Positions 7,863 to 17,391 are shown, counted from the first letter of the stretch. The stretch: 64,000 nt of DNA from Streptomyces exfoliatus (GCF_000725545.1 NZ_JNZP01000001.1:558001-622000); one strand, 5' to 3'. A program made the numbers and translations. The notes: generated by a model from the letters alone, not told the origin.

Positions 7863-9391
7863 GGCCGGCGCCAGCTCCGTCCGTCTCGTGCGAGCATCTC
7901 GTCCGCCTCGACCGGACCCCAGGTCCCGGACTGGTACTGCGCGGGCTTGCCGTGCTTGTCCCAGAACTGCTCGATCGGGTCGAGGATCTTCCAGGACAGC
8001 TCGACCTCCTCGACGCGCGGGAAGAGGTTCGAGTCGCCGAGCAGGACGTCGAGGATGAGCCGCTCGTACGCCTCGGGGCTGGACTCCGTGAAGGACTCGC
8101 CGTACGCGAAGTCCATCGACACGTCCCGGATCTCCATCTGGGTGCCGGGCACCTTGGAGCCGAACCGCACCGTCACGCCCTCGTCGGGCTGCACCCGGAT
8201 CACGATGGCGTTGCGGCCGAGTTCCTCGGTCGCGGTGTGGTCGAAGGGGGAGTGCGGGGCGCGCTGGAAGACGACCGCGATCTCCGTGACGCGACGGCCG
8301 AGGCGCTTGCCGGTGCGCAGGTAGAAGGGGACGCCCGCCCAGCGGCGGTTGTCGATCTCCAGCTTGACGGCCGCGTAGGTGTCCGTCTTCGACTGGGGGT
8401 CGATGCCGTCTTCCTGGAGGTAGCCGACGGCCTTCGCGCCGCCCTGCCACCCGGCCGCGTACTGACCGCGGACCGTGGACTCGCCCAGGTCCTTGGGCAG
8501 CTTCACCGCGCCGAGGACCTTGGTCTTCTCGGCGGCCAGCGCGTCGGCGTCGAAGGAGGCGGGCTCCTCCATCGCGGTCAGCGCGAGCAGCTGGAGCAGG
8601 TGGTTCTGGATGACGTCACGGGCGGCGCCGATGCCGTCGTAGTAACCGGCCCGGCCGCCGATGCCGATGTCCTCGGCCATGGTGATCTGCACGTGGTCGA
8701 CGTACGACCGGTTCCAGATCGGCTCGAAGAGGGTGTTGGCGAAGCGGAGCGCCAGGATGTTCTGGACGGTCTCCTTGCCGAGGTAGTGGTCGATCCGGAA
8801 GACCGCGTCGGGCGGGAAGACCTCGTGGACGACCTCGTTGAGCTCCTTCGCGGAGACCAGGTCGTGCCCGAAGGGCTTCTCGATGACCGCGCGGCGCCAG
8901 GAGCCGTTCTTCTGGTCGGCCAGGCCGTGCTTCTTCAGCTGCCGGACGACGAGCGGGAAGAACTTCGGCGGCACGGACAGGTAGAAGGCGAAGTTGCCGC
9001 CGGTGCCCTGCGCCTTGTCCAGCTCCTCGACGGTGGACTTCAGCTTCTCGAAGGCGTCGTCGTCGTCGAAGTCGCCCTGGACGAACCGCATCCCCTGGAT
9101 CAGCTGCTGCCACACCTCCTCGCGGAACGGCGTGCGGGCGTGCTGCTTGACGGCTTCGTAGACCTCCTGCGCGAAGTCCTCGTCCTGCCACTCGCGGCGG
9201 GCGAAGCCGATGAGCGAGAAGCCCGGCGGCAGGAGGCCGCGGTTGGCCAGGTCGTAGACGGCAGGCATCAGCTTCTTACGGGACAAATCGCCCGTGACGC
9301 CGAAGATCACCAGGCCCGACGGCCCCGCGATGCGCGGGAGCCGTCGGTCTGCGGCGTCACGGAGCGGGTTGGCTCCGTGGACTGCGCTCAA
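7859..9391 (-). CDS. zwf: glucose-6-phosphate 1-dehydrogenase
   Basis: Zwf oxidises glucose 6-phosphate to 6-phosphogluconolactone with NADP+. The 510-residue protein has the dinucleotide-binding GVTGDLSRKKL (residues 31-41), EKPFGHD (171-177) and the active-site RIDHYLGKE with His202 and Lys206. The start is a TTG at 9391, supported by GGAGG about 10 bases upstream and by the SAVHGANPLRD beginning that matches relatives. It follows tal by 5 bases and overlaps opcA by 4. The length is normal for bacterial G6PD. Confidence 0.97.
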   Translation of the reverse strand: MSAVHGANPLRDAADRRLPRIAGPSGLVIFGVTGDLSRKKLMPAVYDLANRGLLPPGFSLIGFARREWQDEDFAQEVYEAVKQHARTPFREEVWQQLIQGMRFVQGDFDDDDAFEKLKSTVEELDKAQGTGGNFAFYLSVPPKFFPLVVRQLKKHGLADQKNGSWRRAVIEKPFGHDLVSAKELNEVVHEVFPPDAVFRIDHYLGKETVQNILALRFANTLFEPIWNRSYVDHVQITMAEDIGIGGRAGYYDGIGAARDVIQNHLLQLLALTAMEEPASFDADALAAEKTKVLGAVKLPKDLGESTVRGQYAAGWQGGAKAVGYLQEDGIDPQSKTDTYAAVKLEIDNRRWAGVPFYLRTGKRLGRRVTEIAVVFQRAPHSPFDHTATEELGRNAIVIRVQPDEGVTVRFGSKVPGTQMEIRDVSMDFAYGESFTESSPEAYERLILDVLLGDSNLFPRVEEVELSWKILDPIEQFWDKHGKPAQYQSGTWGPVEADEMLARDGRSWRRP

Positions 9392-9396
9392 AGTGC

Positions 9397-10515
9397 TTAC
9401 GCCTCCGAAGGTGCGAGGCGCTGAAGCTCCGCCTCGGTGGACTTGAGCAGGTCGTTCCAGGACGCCTCGAACTTGTCGACGCCCTCGTCCTCGAGGAGCT
9501 GCACGACGTCGTCGTAGCTGACGCCCAGCCGCTCGACGGCCGCGAGCTCGGCGCGCGACTGGTCGTAGGTGCCGCGGATGGTGTCACCGGTGACCTCGCC
9601 GTGGTCGGCGGTGGCCTCCAGGGTGGCCTCCGGCATGGTGTTCACCGTGCCGGGGGCGACCAGGTCCACGACGTACAGGGTGTCCTTGTACGCCGGGTCC
9701 TTGACGCCGGTCGAGGCCCACAGCGGACGCTGCTTGTTGGCCTGCGCCTTGTCGAGGGCGGCCCAGCGCTCACCGCTGAACACCTCTTCGAAGGCCTCGT
9801 AGGCCAGGCGGGCGTTGGCCAGGGCGGCCTTGCCCTTCAGCGCCTTGGCCTCGTCGGTGCCGATGCCGTCCAGGCGCTTGTCGATCTCCGAGTCCACGCG
9901 GGACACGAAGAAGGAGGCCACCGAGTGGATCTTCGCGAGGTCGAGGCCGCGCTCCTTGGCCTTCTCCAGGCCCGCCAGGTAGGCGTCCATGACCGCGCGG
10001 TAGCGCTCCAGGGAGAAGATCAGCGTGACGTTGACGCTGATGCCGAGGCCGATGACCTCGGTGATCGCCGGCAGACCCGCCTTGGTGGCCGGAATCTTGA
10101 TCAGCGTGTTGGGGCGGTCCACCAGCCAGGCCAGCTGCTTGGCCTCGGCGATGGTGGCGGCCGTCTCGTGGGCGAGACGGGGGTCGACCTCGATGGACAC
10201 CCGGCCGTCCTGGCCGTCCGTCGCGTCGAAGACCGGCCGCAGGATGTCGGCGGCGTCACGGACGTCCGCCGTCGTGATCATGCGGATCGCCTCGTCGACG
10301 GTCACCTTGCGGGCCGCGAGGTCGGCGAGCTGCTGGTCGTAGCCGTGACCCTCCGAGATGGCCTTCTGGAAGATGGACGGGTTGGTGGTGACACCGACCA
10401 CGTGGCTCTGGTCGATCAGCTCGGCCAGGTTGCCGGACGTGATCCGCTGGCGCGAGAGGTCGTCCAGCCAGATCGCGACGCCTTCGTCGGAGAGGCGCTT
10501 GAGAGCGTCTGTCAT
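9397..10515 (-). CDS. tal: transaldolase
   Basis: Transaldolase moves dihydroxyacetone units between sedoheptulose 7-phosphate and glyceraldehyde 3-phosphate. The 372-residue protein is of the longer actinobacterial/cyanobacterial class. It has [12 protein letters not shown] (42-53) and the Schiff-base lysine region [11 protein letters not shown], with Lys140 in the catalytic position. ATG at 10515 has GGAG ten bases upstream. It lies 36 bases after tkt and 5 before zwf in the pentose-phosphate operon. Confidence 0.97.
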   Translation of the reverse strand: MTDALKRLSDEGVAIWLDDLSRQRITSGNLAELIDQSHVVGVTTNPSIFQKAISEGHGYDQQLADLAARKVTVDEAIRMITTADVRDAADILRPVFDATDGQDGRVSIEVDPRLAHETAATIAEAKQLAWLVDRPNTLIKIPATKAGLPAITEVIGLGISVNVTLIFSLERYRAVMDAYLAGLEKAKERGLDLAKIHSVASFFVSRVDSEIDKRLDGIGTDEAKALKGKAALANARLAYEAFEEVFSGERWAALDKAQANKQRPLWASTGVKDPAYKDTLYVVDLVAPGTVNTMPEATLEATADHGEVTGDTIRGTYDQSRAELAAVERLGVSYDDVVQLLEDEGVDKFEASWNDLLKSTEAELQRLAPSEA

Positions 10516-10551
10516 GAGAATTGCATCTCCAATAAGTCGTACGTATGCGGG

Positions 10552-12654
10552 TCAGCGCGCGGCGGCGGCGATCGATTCCCGGGCGGCGGCGACGATCGCC
10601 TCCGGCGTGAAACCGAACTCGCGGAACAGGACCTTCGCGTCCGCCGAGGCACCGAAGTGCTCCAGGGAGACGATCCGGCCGGCGTCCCCGACATACCGGT
10701 GCCAGGTGAGACCGATGCCGGCCTCGACCGCGACCCGGGCCTTGACCGACGGCGGCAGGACCGAGTCCTTGTACGCCTGGTCCTGCTCCTCGAACCACTC
10801 CACGGACGGCATCGAGACCACGCGGGTCGGGACACCGGCGGCCTGGAGCTGCTCGCGGGCCTCGACGGCCAGGTGCACCTCGGAGCCCGTGCCGATCAGC
10901 ACGACCTCCGGCTCCGTGATCTGCCCGGAGGGCCCTTCGGCGTCGAAGAGCACGTAGCCGCCCTTGACGGTGCCCTCGTTCGGCGCGTACGTCGGCACGC
11001 CCTGACGGGTCAGCGCGAGGCCGTGCGGGGCGCCCTTGCCGAAGACCTTGGTGTGGCGCTGCATGATCTCGCGCCACGCGAGGGCCGTCTCGTTGGCGTC
11101 GGCCGGACGGACCACGTTCAGACCCGGGATCGCGCGCAGCGAGGCGAGGTGCTCCACCGGCTGGTGCGTCGGGCCGTCCTCGCCCAGACCGATCGAGTCG
11201 TGGGTCCAGACGTACGTCACGGGCAGGTGCATCAGCGCGGACAGACGCACCGCGTTGCGCATGTAGTCGGAGAACACCAGGAAGGTGCCGCCGTAGATCC
11301 GCGTGTTGCCGTGCAGCGCGATGCCGTTCATCTCCGCGGCCATCGAGTGCTCGCGGATGCCGAAGTGGATCGTGCGGCCGTACTTGTCGGCCTCCGGCAG
11401 CGGGTTGCCCTCGGGCAGGAACGACGAGTTCTTGTCGATCGTCGTGTTGTTGGAGCCGGCGAGGTCGGCCGAGCCGCCCCACAGCTCCGGGACGACCGCG
11501 CCGAGCGCCTTGAGGACCTGGCCCGAGGCGGCACGGGTGGCGACACCCTTGCCCTGCTCGAAGACCGGCAGCTTCTCGGCCCAGCCGGCCGGCAGCTCGT
11601 TCGCCTGGATGCGGTCGAACTCGGCGGCGCGCTCCGGGTTGGCCGTACGCCACTCGGCGAGCGACTTCTCCCACGCGGCGCGGGCCTCACGGCCGCGGTC
11701 GCCGAGCGCCCGGGTGTGCGCGATGACCTCGTCGGTGACCTCGAAGGTCTGCTCCGGGTCGAAGCCGAGGACGCGCTTGGTGGCCGCGATCTCCTCGTCG
11801 CCGAGCGCCGAGCCGTGCGAGGCCTCGGTGTTCTGCGCGTTCGGCGCGGGCCAGGCGATGATCGAGCGCATCGCGATGAACGACGGACGCTCGGTCTCGG
11901 CCTCCGCGGCCCTGATCGCCGCGTACAGCGCGGCCGGGTCCAGGTCGCCGTTGGCCTGCGGCTCGACGCGCTGGACGTGCCAGCCGTACGCCTCGTACCG
12001 CTTCATCGTGTCCTCGGACACGGCCGTCTCGGTGTCGCCCTCGATCGAGATGTGGTTGTCGTCCCACAGCAGGATCAGGTTGCCGAGCTTCTGGTGGCCG
12101 GCGAGCGAGGACGCCTCCGCGGAGATGCCCTCCTGGAGGCAGCCGTCACCGGCGATCACGTAGATGTGGTGATCGAACGGGGAGGTGCCGGTGGCGGCCT
12201 CCGGGTCGAACAGACCGCGCTCGTAGCGGGCGGCCATCGCCATGCCCACGCCGTTGGCGACACCCTGGCCCAGCGGACCCGTGGTCGTCTCGACGGCGGC
12301 GGTGTGGCCGTACTCCGGGTGCCCCGGGGTCTTCGAGCCCCAGGTGCGGAAGGCCTTCAGGTCATCCAGCTCGAGCCCGAAGCCACCCAGGTACAGCTGG
12401 GTGTAGAGGGTCAGGGACGAGTGGCCGGCGGAGAGGACGAACCGGTCGCGTCCGACCCACTCGGGGTCGGCCGGGTCGTGCCGCATCACCTTCTGGAAGA
12501 GGGTGTACGCGGCGGGCGCCAGGCTCATGGCCGTACCAGGATGGCCGTTGCCGACCTTCTGTACGGCGTCCGCGGCCAGGATGCGGGCGGTGTCGACAGC
12601 CCGCTGGTCCAACTCGGTCCACTCGAGGTCTGTGGTGGTCGGCTTAGTGCTCAC
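10552..12654 (-). CDS. tkt: transketolase
   Basis: Transketolase transfers two-carbon ketol units in the non-oxidative pentose phosphate pathway using thiamine diphosphate. The 700-residue protein has GNGHPGTAMSLAP at the start of the first domain and the ThDP/Mg motif GDGCLQEG (169-176) closing with Asn200 in LLWDDN. Later come the pyrimidine-binding domain (WTHDSIGLGEDGPTHQPVEH) and the C-terminal domain. The start is GTG at 12654. The nearest ribosome-binding sequence (GGAGAGGAG) is rather far upstream, so the start is a little less certain than the gene. First gene of the operon. Confidence 0.97.
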   Translation of the reverse strand: MSTKPTTTDLEWTELDQRAVDTARILAADAVQKVGNGHPGTAMSLAPAAYTLFQKVMRHDPADPEWVGRDRFVLSAGHSSLTLYTQLYLGGFGLELDDLKAFRTWGSKTPGHPEYGHTAAVETTTGPLGQGVANGVGMAMAARYERGLFDPEAATGTSPFDHHIYVIAGDGCLQEGISAEASSLAGHQKLGNLILLWDDNHISIEGDTETAVSEDTMKRYEAYGWHVQRVEPQANGDLDPAALYAAIRAAEAETERPSFIAMRSIIAWPAPNAQNTEASHGSALGDEEIAATKRVLGFDPEQTFEVTDEVIAHTRALGDRGREARAAWEKSLAEWRTANPERAAEFDRIQANELPAGWAEKLPVFEQGKGVATRAASGQVLKALGAVVPELWGGSADLAGSNNTTIDKNSSFLPEGNPLPEADKYGRTIHFGIREHSMAAEMNGIALHGNTRIYGGTFLVFSDYMRNAVRLSALMHLPVTYVWTHDSIGLGEDGPTHQPVEHLASLRAIPGLNVVRPADANETALAWREIMQRHTKVFGKGAPHGLALTRQGVPTYAPNEGTVKGGYVLFDAEGPSGQITEPEVVLIGTGSEVHLAVEAREQLQAAGVPTRVVSMPSVEWFEEQDQAYKDSVLPPSVKARVAVEAGIGLTWHRYVGDAGRIVSLEHFGASADAKVLFREFGFTPEAIVAAARESIAAAAR

Positions 12655-12967
12655 CCTGGGTCAGGGCTCCTCTCCACATGTCTTGAGCCGGTGACTGAGG
12701 GTGTACCGGCGGTGTCGAGCCTACCCCCGCCGGAACCCGCGTCTTTTCGTATGCGCGCCCTCAAATGAGCGGACACAGCAAGACTGCCGCCGCCCGTGTG
12801 AGTTCGCCTCCCGAGGTGTGTCCACACCGTGGGACACACCCCCTCAACACGACCCCACCCCCGCGAAGATCGGTGTCTGGGCAACGTCTACAGTGGCGTG
12901 GTACGCGCAAGCTTCACCCCGCCTTCGCCCGGGGAGCTTGCTGGGAATTTCTCTGTCAGGGGTGTGC
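12655..12967. promoter_or_regulatory. divergent tkt/ctaB control region (313 bases, no gene)
   Basis: I see no convincing small gene here. On the minus strand TAGGCT (12723-12718) is a candidate -10 for tkt. On the plus strand TACAGT (12889-12894) is a candidate -10 for ctaB. Between them is a 9-bp inverted repeat with an 8-base spacer, annotated separately. No clear -35 hexamers are visible. Confidence 0.5.
12815..12840. promoter_or_regulatory. inverted repeat, possible operator between tkt and ctaB
   Basis: GGTGTGTCC (12815-12823) and GGACACACC (12832-12840) are perfect 9-bp arms with an 8-base spacer. The centre lies about 105 bases upstream of the tkt -10 candidate and 60 upstream of the ctaB -10 candidate. 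The regulator is unknown. Confidence 0.4.
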
Positions 12968-13915
12968 GTGACGGCCGTCGAGTCCCGACCCGCAGGGGTC
13001 GTCTTGACTCCCAGCCCGGGGGGCCATCGGCCGTTCGGGGCCCGCGTCAAGGCATTCGTGGCGCTGACCAAGCCGCGGATCATCGAGCTGCTGCTCATCA
13101 CCACCGTGCCGGTGATGTTCCTCGCCGAACAGGGCGTGCCGGATCTGTGGCTGGTGCTCGCCACCTGCTTCGGCGGCTACCTGTCCGCGGGCGGAGCGAA
13201 CGCGCTCAACATGTACATCGACCGCGACATCGACGCGCTGATGGACCGCACGTCCCAGCGTCCGCTGGTCACGGGCGTCCTGACGCCGCGAGAGGGGCTG
13301 GTCTTCGGCCTCACGCTCGCCGTGGTCTCCACGCTCTGGTTCGGCCTGCTGGTCAACTGGCTCTCCGCGGCCCTCTCGCTCGGCGCGCTCCTCTTCTACG
13401 TCGTCGTCTACACGATGATCCTGAAGCGCAGGACCGCGCAGAACATCGTCTGGGGCGGCATCGCCGGCTGTCTGCCGGTGCTCATCGGCTGGTCGGCCGT
13501 GACGAACTCGATGTCCTGGGCAGCGGTCATCCTCTTCCTCGTCATCTTCTTCTGGACGCCGCCGCACTACTGGCCGCTGTCGATGAAGGTCAAGGACGAC
13601 TACGCGCGCGCGGGCGTCCCCATGCTTCCCGTCCTGGCCTCCAACAAGGTCGTGGCCAAGCAGATCGTCCTCTACAGCTGGGTGATGGTCGCCGTCTCGC
13701 TGCTGCTCACCCCGCTGGGCTACACGGGCTGGTTCTACCTGGCCGTGGCCGTGCTCACCGGCGGCTGGTGGCTCTGGGAGGCGCACGCGCTCCTCGCCCG
13801 CGCCAAGGCGGGCGCCACGGGCGCGAAGCTCAAGGAGATGCGCCTCTTCCACTGGTCCATCACCTACGTCTCGCTGCTCTTCGTGGCGGTCGCGGTGGAC
13901 CCCTTCCTCCGCTGA
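12968..13915 (+). CDS. ctaB: protoheme IX farnesyltransferase (heme O synthase)
   Basis: CtaB/CyoE attaches a farnesyl group to heme B to make heme O for the terminal oxidase. The 315-residue polytopic membrane protein of the UbiA family has the prenyl-diphosphate motif [15 protein letters not shown] (about residues 80-94), RPLVTG, and the second motif [26 protein letters not shown] at 12968 gives the usual [10 protein letters not shown] start, with CAGGGG close upstream; a GTG two codons earlier is an alternative. It is divergent from tkt. Together with ctaA 2.6 kb away it supplies heme A to cytochrome c oxidase. Confidence 0.96.
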   Translation: MTAVESRPAGVVLTPSPGGHRPFGARVKAFVALTKPRIIELLLITTVPVMFLAEQGVPDLWLVLATCFGGYLSAGGANALNMYIDRDIDALMDRTSQRPLVTGVLTPREGLVFGLTLAVVSTLWFGLLVNWLSAALSLGALLFYVVVYTMILKRRTAQNIVWGGIAGCLPVLIGWSAVTNSMSWAAVILFLVIFFWTPPHYWPLSMKVKDDYARAGVPMLPVLASNKVVAKQIVLYSWVMVAVSLLLTPLGYTGWFYLAVAVLTGGWWLWEAHALLARAKAGATGAKLKEMRLFHWSITYVSLLFVAVAVDPFLR

Positions 13916-13983
13916 CACGCACTCCGCCGGGCGGTACGCCGGTTTTGTGGCGGGGTGGCCCGCTCAGATGATCTGTCCCGACC

Positions 13984-14025
13984 GACGGCCGGGTCACGTG
14001 GGATAGGCCACGTGGCCCGGCCGTC
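13984..14025 (+). terminator. hairpin terminator after ctaB
   Basis: GACGGCCGGGTCACGTGG (13984-14001) pairs with 14008-14025 over 18 bp with one G-U pair and a 6-base loop, 69 bases after the ctaB stop. Confidence 0.65.
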
Positions 14026-14046
14026 GTCAGTAGATCTACGCGTCGG

Positions 14047-14052
14047 TAGCAT
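14047..14052 (+). promoter_or_regulatory. -10 element placing transcription start at the 14060 ATG
   Basis: TAGCAT ends 7 bases before the ATG at 14060, and no ribosome-binding sequence precedes that ATG, so the mRNA is probably leaderless. Confidence 0.4.
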
Positions 14053-14059
14053 CGCTGTC

Positions 14060-14380
14060 ATGGCAGAAACGAAGCAGGAAGAGCGCAAGGCGGCCAAGCT
14101 CGCCAAGGAGATCCAGGCCTTCTCCAAGGAGCACGGCGGCTCCGAGGGACACCTCGCGCACATCGGTCAGGCGGGCACCCGGATCGTCCTCGTCGGCACC
14201 GACGGCGGCTGGGGCGACCTCGTCGCGCCCACCCACGCGATCGCGCGGCAGGCCGCCGAGAAGGCCGGGCTCACCCTCCACGAGGAGTTCGACGGCGAGT
14301 TCGCCGCCAAGGTGGAGACCGGCCCGTACGAGTGGACCCGGATGGCCGGTATCCAGATCGGCGGCCCCTCCAACCGCTGA
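14060..14380 (+). CDS. small conserved protein of unknown function
   Basis: This 106-residue soluble protein is one I recognise only as conserved in streptomycetes at this place. It has a charged N-terminal helix (about residues 4-25: KQEERKAAKLAKEIQAFSKEH), then a mixed region with LVGTDGGWGDLVAPTHAIARQAAEKAGLTLHEEFDGE and an ending RMAGIQIGGPSNR. There is no signal peptide or membrane segment. The start rests on the -10-like TAGCAT exactly 7 bases upstream and the lack of any Shine-Dalgarno sequence. The gene lies alone between two hairpins or promoters, so it is probably monocistronic. No function can be given. Confidence 0.75.
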   Translation: MAETKQEERKAAKLAKEIQAFSKEHGGSEGHLAHIGQAGTRIVLVGTDGGWGDLVAPTHAIARQAAEKAGLTLHEEFDGEFAAKVETGPYEWTRMAGIQIGGPSNR

Positions 14381-14455
14381 GGCAACAACCTCGCGCGGGG
14401 CTCACCCGTTAGGACGTGTGGAGACGCGACTCGTCCACACAGGGAGCCCCCCGAG

Positions 14456-15556
14456 ATGATCGACACGCCGAGCCTGGTGGACCAGCACTGCCACGGGGTG
14501 CTCCGCACGGAACTCGGCCTCGGCACCTTCGAGGCCCACCTCGGCGCCCAGCTCGGCGGGCGCCCCGCGCTGCCCGCCACGGGCACCACCTTCTTCGACA
14601 CCCAGACCGGCTTCGCGGTGCGCCGCTGGTGCCCGCCGCTCCTCGGGCTCGAACCGCACTGCCCGCCGGCCCGCTACCTCGCGCGCCGCCGCGAACTCGG
14701 TGTCGCCGAAGCGGGCCGGCGCCTCCTGCGCGCCTCCGGCATCGCGACCTACCTGGTCGACACAGGGCTCCCCGACGATCTGACGGGCCCCGCCGAGATC
14801 GCCGCCACGGGCGCCGCCGACGCCCATGAGATCGTCCGCCTGGAGCCCCTCGCCGAACAGGTCGCCGACACCTCGGGAACCGTCGAGGCCTTTCTGGCCA
14901 ACCTCTCCGAGGCCGTCCACGGGGCCGCGGCCGTCGCCGTCGCCTTCGCCTCCGTGGCGGGCGTACGCCAGGGGCTCGCGTACGCGTCCGAACCGCCGGG
15001 GCCCGGGGAGGTGCGCGGGGCGGCGGGGCGCTGGCTCGCCGGACGCCCGGCCGGCGGCCGGCTCACCGACCCCGTACTGCTGCGCCATCTGCTCTGGATC
15101 GCGGTCACCGCGGGACGCCCGCTCCAGCTGCACACCGGGGACCGCGGTCCGGCCTCGGTCGCCGACTTCGCCGCCGCCACCACGGGACTCGGCACCGACC
15201 TCGTCCTGCTGCACTCCTACCCGTACCACCGCGCCGCCGCCCGGCTGACCGGGATGCACGCGCACGTGTACGCGGATCTGAGCCCCGTCCTCGCGCACAC
15301 CGGGGCGCGGGCGGCGGCCGTGCTCGCCGAGGTCCTGGAACGGGCGCCGTTCGGCAAGCTGCTGTTCTCCAGCGGCGCCCACGGACTTCCCGAACTCCAC
15401 GTGGTCGCCGCGAGCGTCTTCCGCGCCGCCCTCGGCCGTGTGCTCGGCGAGTGGGTCATGGACGGCGCCTGGTCCCGCACGGACGCCCAGCGGGTCGCCA
15501 CGATGATCGGGGCCGGAAACGCGCGACGGGTCTACCGGCTCGCGGGGAGCCGGTAG
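14456..15556 (+). CDS. amidohydrolase-family protein
   Basis: The 366-residue protein looks like a metal-dependent amidohydrolase of the kind fused or linked to glutamine synthetase-like proteins (FluG N-terminal type). It begins with the metal-binding strand LVDQHCHGV (residues 7-15). It continues with LLWIAVTAGRPLQLHTGDRG (second His site), LVLLHSYPYHRAAARL and ADLSPVLAHTGARAA, and a late LLFSSGAHGLPE where an aspartate is usual in the superfamily. ATG at 14456 has AGGGAG about 13 bases upstream. The substrate cannot be read from sequence. It sits between ctaB and ctaA, but nothing links it to heme synthesis. Confidence 0.8.
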   Translation: MIDTPSLVDQHCHGVLRTELGLGTFEAHLGAQLGGRPALPATGTTFFDTQTGFAVRRWCPPLLGLEPHCPPARYLARRRELGVAEAGRRLLRASGIATYLVDTGLPDDLTGPAEIAATGAADAHEIVRLEPLAEQVADTSGTVEAFLANLSEAVHGAAAVAVAFASVAGVRQGLAYASEPPGPGEVRGAAGRWLAGRPAGGRLTDPVLLRHLLWIAVTAGRPLQLHTGDRGPASVADFAAATTGLGTDLVLLHSYPYHRAAARLTGMHAHVYADLSPVLAHTGARAAAVLAEVLERAPFGKLLFSSGAHGLPELHVVAASVFRAALGRVLGEWVMDGAWSRTDAQRVATMIGAGNARRVYRLAGSR

Positions 15557-15560
15557 ACCC
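15528..15560. terminator. hairpin terminator overlapping the amidohydrolase stop
   Basis: GGGTCTACCGGCTC (15528-15541) and its exact complement (15547-15560) form a 14-bp stem with a 5-base loop. The stem contains the TAG stop codon at 15554-15556. It lies between convergent genes and can serve both. Confidence 0.7.
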
Positions 15561-15590
15561 GGGGCGGTCCGTACAGGGTGTGCGGGCAGG

Positions 15591-16550
15591 TCAGGCCCGT
15601 GCGGGCTCCGGCTCCGCCTGGGCCGGGATGTCGGCGACGGGGAGCGGGCGCTCGCGCGTGCTCAGGGCGAGCCGCAGCACCGCGATCCACATCAGCGAGG
15701 AGCCGAGCATGTGGACGGCGACGAGCAGCTCGGGGACCCCGGTGAAGTACTGGACGTATCCGATCCCGCCCTGGGCCAGCAGCACGATCAGCAGGTCGCG
15801 GGCGCGCGCCCGGGTGTCGACCGGGGCGTCCACCACGCGGAGCACCAGCCACATCGCGAGCGCGAGCGCGCAGACGACCCAGGCGGCGATGGCGTGGAGG
15901 TGCGCGGCGTCCGTCCAGTTCCACGGCATGCGCGGGACGTCGCTGCTGTCACCGGCGTGCTTGCCCGCGCCGGTCACCGTGGTGCCGAGGGCGATCAGCA
16001 GACCCGAGGTGATCGCGATCGCCCAGGACAGCTTCCGCACCGGGCGCGGCACGCGGGGGCGGGGGGCGGTGTCGCCCTCGCCGGTCCGGTGCCAGGTGAT
16101 GACGGCGACGGTGAGCAGGGCGTTGGCGGCGAGGAAGTGTCCGGCCACCGTCCACGGGTTGAGGCCCATCCACACCGTGATGCCGCCGAGGACGGCGTTG
16201 CTCATCACGATCCAGAACTGCGCCCAGCCCCAGCGGGTCAGGTTCCGGCGCCACGGCTTGGTGGACCGGGCGGCGATGATCGCCCAGCCGACGGCCGCCG
16301 ACAGGACGTACGTCAGCATCCGGTTGCCGAACTCGATCACACCGCGGTAGCCCTGCTCGGGCGTCACGATGAGGCTGTCTTCGGTGCACTTGGGCCAGGT
16401 GTCGCAGCCGAGACCGGAACCGGTCAGCCGGACCGCGCCGCCCGTGACGATGATGAGCACGCTCATCACGACGGCGGAGAGCGCGGCGCGCCGGAGCGTC
16501 CTGGGGGACGGGGTCCAGCGCCTGGCGATGAAGGCGAGGGGGGTCAGCAC
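15591..16550 (-). CDS. ctaA: heme A synthase (COX15/CtaA family)
   Basis: CtaA oxidises the C8 methyl of heme O to give heme A. The 319-residue protein is an eight-helix membrane protein with the duplicated four-helix layout. It has TGGAVRLTGSGLGC, the paired extracytoplasmic cysteines Cys49 and Cys55 (GCDTWPKC), and heme-ligand histidines in AGHFLAANALL, AAHLHAIAAW and VAVHMLGSSL. The GTG at 16550 gives VLTPLAFIARRW. A TACGAT -10 lies exactly 7 bases upstream and no ribosome-binding site is seen, so it is probably leaderless. It is convergent with the amidohydrolase gene. Confidence 0.93.
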   Translation of the reverse strand: MLTPLAFIARRWTPSPRTLRRAALSAVVMSVLIIVTGGAVRLTGSGLGCDTWPKCTEDSLIVTPEQGYRGVIEFGNRMLTYVLSAAVGWAIIAARSTKPWRRNLTRWGWAQFWIVMSNAVLGGITVWMGLNPWTVAGHFLAANALLTVAVITWHRTGEGDTAPRPRVPRPVRKLSWAIAITSGLLIALGTTVTGAGKHAGDSSDVPRMPWNWTDAAHLHAIAAWVVCALALAMWLVLRVVDAPVDTRARARDLLIVLLAQGGIGYVQYFTGVPELLVAVHMLGSSLMWIAVLRLALSTRERPLPVADIPAQAEPEPARA

Positions 16551-16557
16551 GGGCCCT

Positions 16558-16587
16558 ATCGTAGGACGGCGCTTGTGCGCGCTTTCA
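16558..16587 (-). promoter_or_regulatory. candidate leaderless promoter of ctaA
   Basis: On the minus strand TGAAAG (16587-16582), an 18-base spacer and TACGAT (16563-16558) precede the GTG start by 7 bases. Confidence 0.45.
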
Positions 16588-16623
16588 CGAGGGGGGCGTA
16601 TATGGCGGAACGGAACCTTACGG

Positions 16624-17391
16624 TTACTCCCAGCGGAAGAACCGCGCCGCCGCACCGAGCCCCAGGACCGCCCAGACCCCAAGGACCAGCGCGTCGCCCC
16701 AGGGCATCGCCGCGCCGCCCTGGAGGACCTCCCGCAGGCCGTCGGAGAGCGCCGAGATCGGGAGCAGCTCCAGGACGGAGCGGGCCGCGTCGGGGAACTT
16801 CTCCAGCGGGACGATGACCCCGCCGCCCACCAGGAGCAGCAGGAAGACCAGGTTGGCGGCGGCCAGGGTGGCCTCCGCCCTCAGCGTGCCCGCCATGAGC
16901 AGGCCGAGGCCGGAGAAGGCGGCCGTGCCGAGGACCAGCAGGAGCAGGACGGCGGCGGGGTTGCCCTGCGGGGACCAGCCGAGGCCCAGCGCGATCGCCG
17001 TCAGGAGGGCGATCTGGAGGACCTCGGTGACCAGGACGGAGAGCGTCTTGGCGGTCATCAGCGCCCAGCGGGGGAGCGGTGAGGCGCCGAGGCGCTTGAG
17101 CACGCCGTACCGCCGCTCGAAACCGGTGGCGATGGCCTGGCCGGTGAAGGCGGTGGACATCACGGCGAGCGCGAGGACGCCGGGGGCGAGGAAGTCGACG
17201 GCCTCGCCGGCACCCGTGTCGACGACGTCCACGGTCGAGAAGAGCACCAGGAGCAGCGAGGGGATGATCACCGTCAGGAGCAGCTGCTCGCCGTTGCGCA
17301 GCAGCATCCGGGTCTCCAGTGCCGTCTGCGCCGCGATCATCCGGCCGACGGGGGCGGCTCCCGGCTTCGGGAGATGGGTGCCAGTGCTCAC
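16624..17391 (-). CDS. ABC transporter permease (ABC-2 type)
   Basis: This 255-residue membrane protein has six predicted helices and the ABC-2 exporter signature (ATGFERRYGVLKRLGASPLPRWALMTAKTLSVLV, then GVIVPLEKFPDAARSVLELLPISALSDGLREVL). It belongs with the adjacent ATPase, whose stop it overlaps by 4 bases (GTGA at 17391), so they form one half-transporter pair of the DrrA/DrrB drug-export type. The substrate is unknown. The pair is divergent from sufR and shares its control region. Confidence 0.88.
   Translation of the reverse strand: MSTGTHLPKPGAAPVGRMIAAQTALETRMLLRNGEQLLLTVIIPSLLLVLFSTVDVVDTGAGEAVDFLAPGVLALAVMSTAFTGQAIATGFERRYGVLKRLGASPLPRWALMTAKTLSVLVTEVLQIALLTAIALGLGWSPQGNPAAVLLLLVLGTAAFSGLGLLMAGTLRAEATLAAANLVFLLLLVGGGVIVPLEKFPDAARSVLELLPISALSDGLREVLQGGAAMPWGDALVLGVWAVLGLGAAARFFRWE

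Noticed and set aside
9601..12768. 1055-codon plus-strand frame across tal and tkt
   Set aside because: It lies opposite two well-conserved enzymes and has no domain; an effect of GC-rich codons.
12701..12967. N-terminal extension of ctaB back to 12701
   Set aside because: The upstream codons give an Arg/Pro/Cys-rich sequence unlike any heme O synthase and would cross the divergent promoters.
14456..16550. Link between the amidohydrolase and heme A synthesis
   Set aside because: Only adjacency supports it; the genes converge on a shared terminator and are not co-transcribed.
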